Source: Bacilli bacterium
Lineage (GTDB): Bacteria; Bacillota_I; Bacilli_A; RF39; UBA660
Assembly (NCBI GenBank): GCA_017405445.1
Contig: JAFRAK010000036.1
Location: 1 to 58,148 of the forward strand
Reading direction: 5' to 3'
DNA: 58,148 bases
Both the position numbers and the translations under genes were made by a program. Below the pieces are notes generated by a model. The model was not told where the DNA came from. It worked only from the letters and a program-made list of their open reading frames with translations, and searched no databases. Below are positions 53,508 to 58,148 of the stretch, piece after piece; position 1 is the first letter of the stretch, and every line of letters starts with the position of its first letter.

Positions 53508-53910
53508 ACGTAAAGGATATGGAAAATTTGTTTTAGGAGCTGCAATTGGTGCAGGATTAGGATTATTATTTGCTCCTAAAAAAGGGGAAGATTTAAGAAA
53601 GGATTTAAAAGTTAAATTAGATCAATTAGTTGTTCAAGCTAAAGATATTGATGTTGAAGAAGTAAAAAAAGAATTCAACAGAAAAGTAGAAGATATCAAG
53701 ATGGGATTAGTTGATTTAGATAAGGAAAAAGCTTTAGAAATTGCAAAAGAAAAAGGAAATCAATTAAAGGATAAAGCTCAAGAATTAGTTGATCTAGCAG
53801 TAGAAAAAGGTACTCCAGTACTTAAGAAAACTGCTAATGATGTATTAGAGAAAGTTATTCAAGTGTCTAAAGAAACTCAAAAAAAGTTATCTAAAGAAGA
53901 AAAGAAATAG
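53500..53910 (+). CDS. ytxH: YtxH-domain protein
   Basis: 136 residues. The N-terminal YtxH signature is clear (KFVLGAAIGAGLGLLFAPKKGEDLRKDLK, a membrane-active glycine-rich helix). A long amphipathic helix of alternating Lys/Glu follows (KEFNRKVEDIKMGLVDLDKEKALEIAKEKG...). YtxH is a general-stress protein in Bacillus. The ribosome site AAGGAGGAATTAGAAG lies in the preceding gene. Confidence 0.9.
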   Translation: MSKRKGYGKFVLGAAIGAGLGLLFAPKKGEDLRKDLKVKLDQLVVQAKDIDVEEVKKEFNRKVEDIKMGLVDLDKEKALEIAKEKGNQLKDKAQELVDLAVEKGTPVLKKTANDVLEKVIQVSKETQKKLSKEEKK

Positions 53911-53929
53911 TTATTTCTTTCTTTTTTTT
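53901..53929 (+). terminator. Terminator after ytxH
   Basis: AAAGAAATA (53901-53909) pairs with TATTTCTTT (53912-53920), followed by a long T-run. The stop codon is inside. Confidence 0.75.
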
Positions 53930-53958
53930 GCTATAATATTAGAGAAGGTAGGGATACT

Positions 53959-55257
53959 ATGACATATCAAAAGAAAAAGAAATTAACCAATTTATTAATT
54001 GTTTGTTTATTATTTATTGGAATTGTATATGCTATATTAACTGCTAATTTACAGATTAATGGTACTGCAAAAATAGGAGGAAATACTTGGGATATACATT
54101 TTAATAATATACAAATTAATGAAAATAGTGTTGCATTAAGTACGGGTGACTCTGCAGCAACGATAGATCCTGAAAATAACTGCAAAGTTGACTTTGAAGT
54201 AACTTTATCTTTACCAGGAGATTTCTATGAATTTACTGTTGATGTAGTTAACTCTGGAACAATTGATGGTATGGTACAGACTTATACAATACCTAATGTA
54301 CCAGATTATTTAGATTATACTATTACCTATGCTGATGGAATGAGTCTTGCACAAAACCAATTACTCTCAGCAGGTGCAACTGAAACTTATAAAGTAAGAC
54401 TTGAATTTAAAAATGATTTAGAAGAACTTCCTGATGCAGAAACATTATCAACTAGTTTTGAAGTAACTTATGTACAAGCAGATAGTAGTGCTATTCCTGT
54501 TAGAGTACCAGAAGCAGACTTCGCAACAGATTCATGGGATGCTATCATCGCAGCATATAATGCAGGTAAAAAAACCAATCTTCAAGCAGCAATGGAAGCA
54601 GGAACAACAAGAGAAGTTAATCTAGATTTAGATAATGATGGAACATATGAGACAACAGCACATTTAAGAATAGCAAATTTATCTACTCCAGCAGAATGTT
54701 CAACAACAGGATTTAGTCAGAGTGCATGTGGATTTGTAATAGAGTTTGCGGATGTAATCACAACACATAGAATGAATCCGTCATATAATAATGGAAATAT
54801 AGGAACAGGAAATGTCGGAGGATGGCCAGCAAGTGAGATGAGAACATATGTAAATAGTGATATATGTAATGCACTACCATCAGACTTAAAAAGTGTCATA
54901 ATAAATACAACAGTAGTATCAGGACATGGAGCAACCAGTGGAGAAACAAATTTCACATCAACTGATAAGTTATATTTATTATCAAGAAGAGAAGTTTGGA
55001 ACTATACAGGAAGTTATGATACAGCACAAGGGCAAACGAGACAATTAGACTATTATGCTAATTTAGGAGTTACAGAATCAAACTATTCAGTAGCAATTAA
55101 AAAGGATTTAAGTGGAACAGCAACCATTTGGTGGCTGCGCTCGGCTGGCTCCAGTGATCCGGCCATTTTCTTCAGCGTGAGCACTGGTGGTGGTTGGAAT
55201 ATCACCACTGCTAATAATACTATCGGGGTTTCGCCAGCTTTCCGAATAGCTTTATAA
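53959..55257 (+). CDS. DUF6273-type surface protein (copy 2) with anomalous GC-rich 3' end
   Basis: 432 residues, paralogue of the gene at 22784-24073. A signal anchor (about 11-28, LLIVCLLFIGIVYAILTA) is followed by the TasA/camelysin-like module (QINGTAKIGGNTWDIHFNNI, NNCKVDFEVTLSLPGDFYEFTVDVVNSGTIDG) and the DUF6273-like domain (AHLRIANLSTPAECSTTGFSQSACGFVIEFADV). The last 42 residues begin WWLRSAGSSDPAIFFSVSTG and end GVSPAFRIAL. The middle (about 54520-55110) prefers A-ending codons (ACA, GCA, GGA), and the final ~110 bases are GC-rich, both unlike neighbouring genes. Ligand unknown; a displayed binding protein. The final part may be a variable repeat. Confidence 0.8.
   Translation: MTYQKKKKLTNLLIVCLLFIGIVYAILTANLQINGTAKIGGNTWDIHFNNIQINENSVALSTGDSAATIDPENNCKVDFEVTLSLPGDFYEFTVDVVNSGTIDGMVQTYTIPNVPDYLDYTITYADGMSLAQNQLLSAGATETYKVRLEFKNDLEELPDAETLSTSFEVTYVQADSSAIPVRVPEADFATDSWDAIIAAYNAGKKTNLQAAMEAGTTREVNLDLDNDGTYETTAHLRIANLSTPAECSTTGFSQSACGFVIEFADVITTHRMNPSYNNGNIGTGNVGGWPASEMRTYVNSDICNALPSDLKSVIINTTVVSGHGATSGETNFTSTDKLYLLSRREVWNYTGSYDTAQGQTRQLDYYANLGVTESNYSVAIKKDLSGTATIWWLRSAGSSDPAIFFSVSTGGGWNITTANNTIGVSPAFRIAL
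55129..55251 (+). repeat. Candidate variable repeat (VR) of a diversity-generating retroelement
   Basis: Bases 55131-55200 contain 42 G/C of 70 (60%), while the 50 bases before (55081-55130) contain 16 (32%). The codons encode a C-terminal lectin-like ending. Those for Ile, Thr and Ser at 55180-55220 (AGC, ATC, ACC, ACT, ATC) each differ from AAC or AAT at one position, as adenine-directed mutagenesis would give. The end GGGGTTTCGCCAGCTTTCCG would be the invariant homing part. No template repeat or reverse transcriptase is in the window. Confidence 0.5.
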
Positions 55258-55309
55258 TTTGTTTCTTGTAATTATTATGATTATATGATAAACTATATTT
55301 GTTTTTGAA

Positions 55310-55500
55310 GAAGAGTTTTTAGTAGTAAATAAGATTTTTTATAGAGACTTAGTGGATGGTGGAAACTAAGAGATATTATTTATGAAATACAGACTTGGAG
55401 AAAAATCGTTTGCCGCGTTAAGGTATTAAGTGCATGTTTATACATGAATTAAGGTGGTACCGCGAAATATTCGTCCTTAGGATTGATATTTCGCGTTTTA
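55310..55500 (+). promoter_or_regulatory. T-box leader, tyrosine-specific
   Basis: The T-box AAGGTGGTACCGCG is at 55451-55464. The terminator stem is CGCGAAATAT (55461-55470) with ATATTTCGCG (55486-55495) followed by TTTT. The specifier codon is TAC (55388-55390, in TATGAAATACAGACTTGGAG), tyrosine, in accord with tyrS downstream. When tRNA-Tyr is uncharged, its ACCA end pairs with TGGT in the bulge and the terminator is prevented. Confidence 0.93.
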
Positions 55501-55518
55501 TTTTAAGGAGGAATTATT

Positions 55519-56745
55519 ATGACTTTATATGAAGATTTAATGTGGAGAGGACTTGTTCAAGATATTAGTAGTCCAGAATTAATTGAGAGATTAAATAAAG
55601 GTGGAATGACCTTCTATATTGGAACTGATCCAACAGCGGATTCTATGCATATTGGACATTATTCATCATTCTTAATTTCTAAGAGACTTGCGAAAGCAGG
55701 ACATCATCCTATTCTTTTAGTTGGTGGTGCTACAGGATTAATTGGGGACCCTAAACCAACTGCCGAAAGACCAATTATCAGTAAAGAAGAAGTAGAAAAA
55801 AATATTGTTGGACTTACTGAACAAGCTAAAAAGATATTTGGTTTTGAAGTAGTTAATAATTGGGATTGGACGAAAGATGTTAACATTTGTGATTTCTTAA
55901 GAGATTATGGAAAATACTTCAATATTAATTATATGCTTGCGAAAGATCATGTTAAGTCTCGTATGGAAGTAGGAATTACTTATGCAGAATTCTCTTATAT
56001 GTTACTTCAAGCAATGGATTTCTATTACCTATATAAAAACTATAATTGTGAACTACAAGTAGCAGGATCTGATCAATGGGGTAATATTACTTCAGGTATT
56101 GAATTAATCCGTAAAAAGCTAGATAAAGAGGCTTATGGTATGGTTATGCCATTAGTTACTGATTCTACTGGTAAGAAATTTGGTAAAACTGAAGGTAATG
56201 CTTTATGGTTAGATGAAGAAAAAACTTCATCATATGAGTTATATCAATATATTATTAATCTAGAAGATTCTATGATTATTGATTATTTAAAAAAACTTAC
56301 TTTCTTATCAAAAGAAGAAATAGAAGAGATTGAAAAGAAAAATAATTTAAATCCGGAAGAAAGAATTGCTCATAAAGCTTTAGCAAAAGAAATAATTACA
56401 GATTTACATGGAGAAGATTCTTACAAAGAAGCTGTAAAAATTAGTGAATCATTATTTAGTGGTGACATTAAAAACTTTACTAAAAAAGATATTGAAGTAG
56501 CATTTAAAGGACTTGATCCATTTAAGATTACAGAAGATATGAATATTGTAGATTTATTAGTAAATAATGGTATTTGTTCTAGTAAGAGAGAAGCAAGAGA
56601 ATTTGTTTCAAATGGTTCTATTACTGTTAATGGAGAAAAAGTAACAGATTTAGAATTTGTTATTACGAAAGATAAATGTATTGAAAATGAATATTTAGTT
56701 GTTCGTCGTGGAAAGAAGAAATATTATATAGGACATTACGAATAG
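55519..56745 (+). CDS. tyrS: Tyrosyl-tRNA synthetase
   Basis: Charges tRNA-Tyr. 408 residues with the class I catalytic domain: FYIGTDPTADSMHIGHYSSFL (HIGH at 44-47), LVGGATGLIGDPKPTAERP, YAEFSYMLLQAMDFYYLY, LQVAGSDQWGNITSGIELIRK, and KFGKT (220-224) in the KMSKS place. A C-terminal S4 domain follows (IVDLLVNNGICSSKREAREFVSNGSITVNGEKV). Normal bacterial length. Ribosome site AAGGAGGAATTATT, directly after the T-box terminator. Confidence 0.97.
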   Translation: MTLYEDLMWRGLVQDISSPELIERLNKGGMTFYIGTDPTADSMHIGHYSSFLISKRLAKAGHHPILLVGGATGLIGDPKPTAERPIISKEEVEKNIVGLTEQAKKIFGFEVVNNWDWTKDVNICDFLRDYGKYFNINYMLAKDHVKSRMEVGITYAEFSYMLLQAMDFYYLYKNYNCELQVAGSDQWGNITSGIELIRKKLDKEAYGMVMPLVTDSTGKKFGKTEGNALWLDEEKTSSYELYQYIINLEDSMIIDYLKKLTFLSKEEIEEIEKKNNLNPEERIAHKALAKEIITDLHGEDSYKEAVKISESLFSGDIKNFTKKDIEVAFKGLDPFKITEDMNIVDLLVNNGICSSKREAREFVSNGSITVNGEKVTDLEFVITKDKCIENEYLVVRRGKKKYYIGHYE

Positions 56746-56752
56746 TTTACAA

Positions 56753-56786
56753 AAAAGAAAGTACAATTATTGTATTTTCTTTTTAT
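56753..56786 (+). terminator. Terminator after tyrS
   Basis: A stem of about 12 pairs (56753-56766 with 56770-56783, with mismatch/wobble) is followed by a T-rich run. Confidence 0.75.
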
Positions 56787-56842
56787 TTTGTAGTATAAAA
56801 TGTTTTATTTTGTTACAATTATTATAGATGGGAGGTATTATT

Positions 56843-57994
56843 ATGAAACAGAATTTGAAGTGGATTATCTTATTTTGTATCGTTTTAATTGGTATTGTAT
56901 ATGTTTCTATTTCTTTGTTTCATAAAAGGGAAGAATATATCTATTTTGAAGGAGTAAATGCCTTATTATCCAATCAAAAATATTATTATACTGCTGGTAG
57001 TACTAATAATAATATGAGTCATACTGAGAAAGCTAAAATATCAAGATATGATTTAAAAAAAGAAAAGAATTTAGAGAAGATTTATAATGTAGGATATAGT
57101 AGTACTTTTTCAGATTTAATTCTTGATGAGAATGATATTGTTGCGGTAGGTAGTTATGAAAAAAGTGAAGAAGATCATAAAAATAAGGTTAAACGTGCTT
57201 TAATTGTGAAATTTGATAAGAGTGGGAATATTTTATTTGAAAATGATTTTATGATATTAGAAAATTCTACTTATACTAATATTATACAAGTAGGAGATTA
57301 TTATTATGTTTGTGGACAAAGTGTTTATCAAAGTACTAAAGTAGGTAGTAAAGAAGGAGGAGCTCTTCTTGTCAAATATGACAAAGATGGTAATATGATA
57401 TGGAATAAAATTTATGGTAATAGTAAAAATTCTATATATAGTGATTTAATTATGGTTAATGATTTTATTTATGTAGTAGGTTTTGGTACAAATACTAGTG
57501 TACTTGTACAATATGATATGGATGGTAATATTGTTCATCAAACAGAATACTCTACAAATGAATCTAATGGATTTCAAAATCTATTAGTTGTTCAAGATAA
57601 AATATATGTATGTGGTTCTATTCTTAATGAAAATAATTCACTAGATGGACTTATTGTTAAATATGATTTTGATTGTAATTTAGTAGGAGAGGTACGTTAT
57701 CATAATACTTCTAATAATCAATTTAAAAAATTAATTGTGGATGAAGATGATTATATTATTTGTGTTGGATTATCTTCTACTAAGACATCTGATGGATTAA
57801 TTGTAAAATATGATTCTAATTTAAAACTACTTGATTCTGTTACTTATGGAGATGAAAATGATGACTATTTTACGGATATCTTATTAGATGAAAAAGAGTA
57901 TTTGGTAGTAGGATATTCTTCTTATGAAGATGAAGGATATATGAGTAAGTTTATAAGATATAGTAAAGCTTTAAAAGTACTTAATGTAGAATAA
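56843..57994 (+). CDS. Membrane-anchored beta-propeller-like repeat protein
   Basis: 383 residues. An N-terminal anchor (about 5-24) is followed by repeats of about 50 residues. The units look like VGYSSTFSDLILDENDIVAVGSYEK, VGDYYYVCGQS...LLVKYDKDGNMIWNKIYG, VNDFIYVVGFGTNTSVLVQYDMDGNI, and VDEDDYIICVGLSSTKTSDGLIVKYDSNLKLLDSVTYG. This pattern ('ILDE..I.VVG.S...D.LIVKYD.DGN') is typical of seven-bladed-type propellers seen in secreted bacterial proteins. Function unknown; probably exported and outside the membrane. Start ATG 56843 follows GGGAGG. An ATG at 56828 abuts that site. Confidence 0.8.
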   Translation: MKQNLKWIILFCIVLIGIVYVSISLFHKREEYIYFEGVNALLSNQKYYYTAGSTNNNMSHTEKAKISRYDLKKEKNLEKIYNVGYSSTFSDLILDENDIVAVGSYEKSEEDHKNKVKRALIVKFDKSGNILFENDFMILENSTYTNIIQVGDYYYVCGQSVYQSTKVGSKEGGALLVKYDKDGNMIWNKIYGNSKNSIYSDLIMVNDFIYVVGFGTNTSVLVQYDMDGNIVHQTEYSTNESNGFQNLLVVQDKIYVCGSILNENNSLDGLIVKYDFDCNLVGEVRYHNTSNNQFKKLIVDEDDYIICVGLSSTKTSDGLIVKYDSNLKLLDSVTYGDENDDYFTDILLDEKEYLVVGYSSYEDEGYMSKFIRYSKALKVLNVE

Positions 57995-58022
57995 AAAAAG
58001 AACTTTGAGAAGTGATTTGAAG

Positions 58023-58058
58023 AAAATCTACACGAAATAAAAAGCGTGTAGATTTTTT
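58023..58058 (+). terminator. Terminator after the propeller-like gene
   Basis: A 12-bp perfect stem, AAAATCTACACG (58023-58034) with CGTGTAGATTTT (58045-58056), is followed by Ts. Confidence 0.9.
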
Positions 58059-58090
58059 ATATGATAAAATTATTGTAAGGAGGATAACAT

Positions 58091-58148
58091 ATGGCAAGGG
58101 AATATCGAAATTTTACAAGAGAAGAAAAAATTAAAGCTGTTAAAATGG
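58091..58148 (+). CDS. Start of a further gene, cut by window end
   Basis: A start with the strong site AAGGAGGATAACAT gives MAREYRNFTREEKIKAVKM and runs off the window. The opening FTREEKIKAVKM resembles the first helix of several transposase-type and HTH proteins, but 19 residues are too few to name it. Confidence 0.5.
   Translation, partial: MAREYRNFTREEKIKAVKM

Noticed and set aside
58091..58148. Transposase at the end of the window
   Set aside because: The first 19 residues resemble helix-turn-helix starts but cannot decide the identity.

Overview
This window is AT-rich DNA from a low-GC Gram-positive bacterium (Firmicutes/Bacilli side). The evidence is the gene set and its control elements: MurD, lipid II flippase and FemAB-type ligases, CdaA/CdaR, T-box leaders before leuS and tyrS, a YtxH operon, a sortase and lipoproteins. 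Three features point to a lineage near Erysipelotrichia/RF39/Mollicutes rather than a classical Bacillus. UGA stop codons are almost absent. The tmRNA tag is long and ends in AYAL. Surface proteins with DUF6273-like domains are present. Tryptophan is UGG throughout, so the standard bacterial code fits. The taxonomic placement is inference.

Layout. 1-9840 is mostly housekeeping: end of tuf, an anchored protein, a FemAB ligase, murD-eno, secG, rnr, a CapA-like protein and smpB, followed by the tmRNA gene (9952-10334). 10554-15215 holds a large surface protein, a YdcF-type protein, a glycosyltransferase-GtrA fusion and a DUF1232 protein. 15308-18450 is a cluster of WXG100-like proteins, three of which carry C-terminal enzymes (esterase-like hydrolase, C39-like cysteine peptidase, phage-tail-type lysozyme). 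It is followed by two spore-coat-like small proteins and an NlpC/P60 hydrolase. 20480-24073 has a second RNase R-like enzyme and a DUF6273 surface protein. 24209-29326 carries cdaA-cdaR, a lipoprotein, a membrane protein and an S41 protease. 29323-31259 (minus) is a sortase with its thioester/SpaA-type adhesin. 31456-40301 contains fhs, NfeD, a radical SAM protein, a VanY-type peptidase, a zinc-ribbon membrane protein and a GH31 enzyme. 40375-43341 is a leucine T-box, a small membrane protein and leuS. 43521-46593 has Fic, a Cse60-like protein and a lipid flippase. 46727-48903 is a second WXG100 cluster that includes a probable pseudo-NlpC protein. 49051-53910 has a second FemAB ligase, a small new gene, trmB, a lipoprotein and a DUF948/YtxH-type operon. 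53959-57994 has a second DUF6273 surface protein, a tyrosine T-box with tyrS, and a beta-propeller-like protein.

How it works together. Much of the window builds, decorates or cuts the cell envelope. FemAB ligases, MurD, the flippase, VanY and NlpC/P60 act on peptidoglycan. The sortase system, DUF6273 proteins and lipoproteins display surface domains. The WXG100 fusions look like cargo for a type VII-like exporter that is not encoded here.

The strongest unexpected signal is at 55129-55251. The last ~40 codons of the second DUF6273 gene switch abruptly to GC-rich sequence. They read like the variable repeat of a diversity-generating retroelement whose template and reverse transcriptase would lie outside the window.
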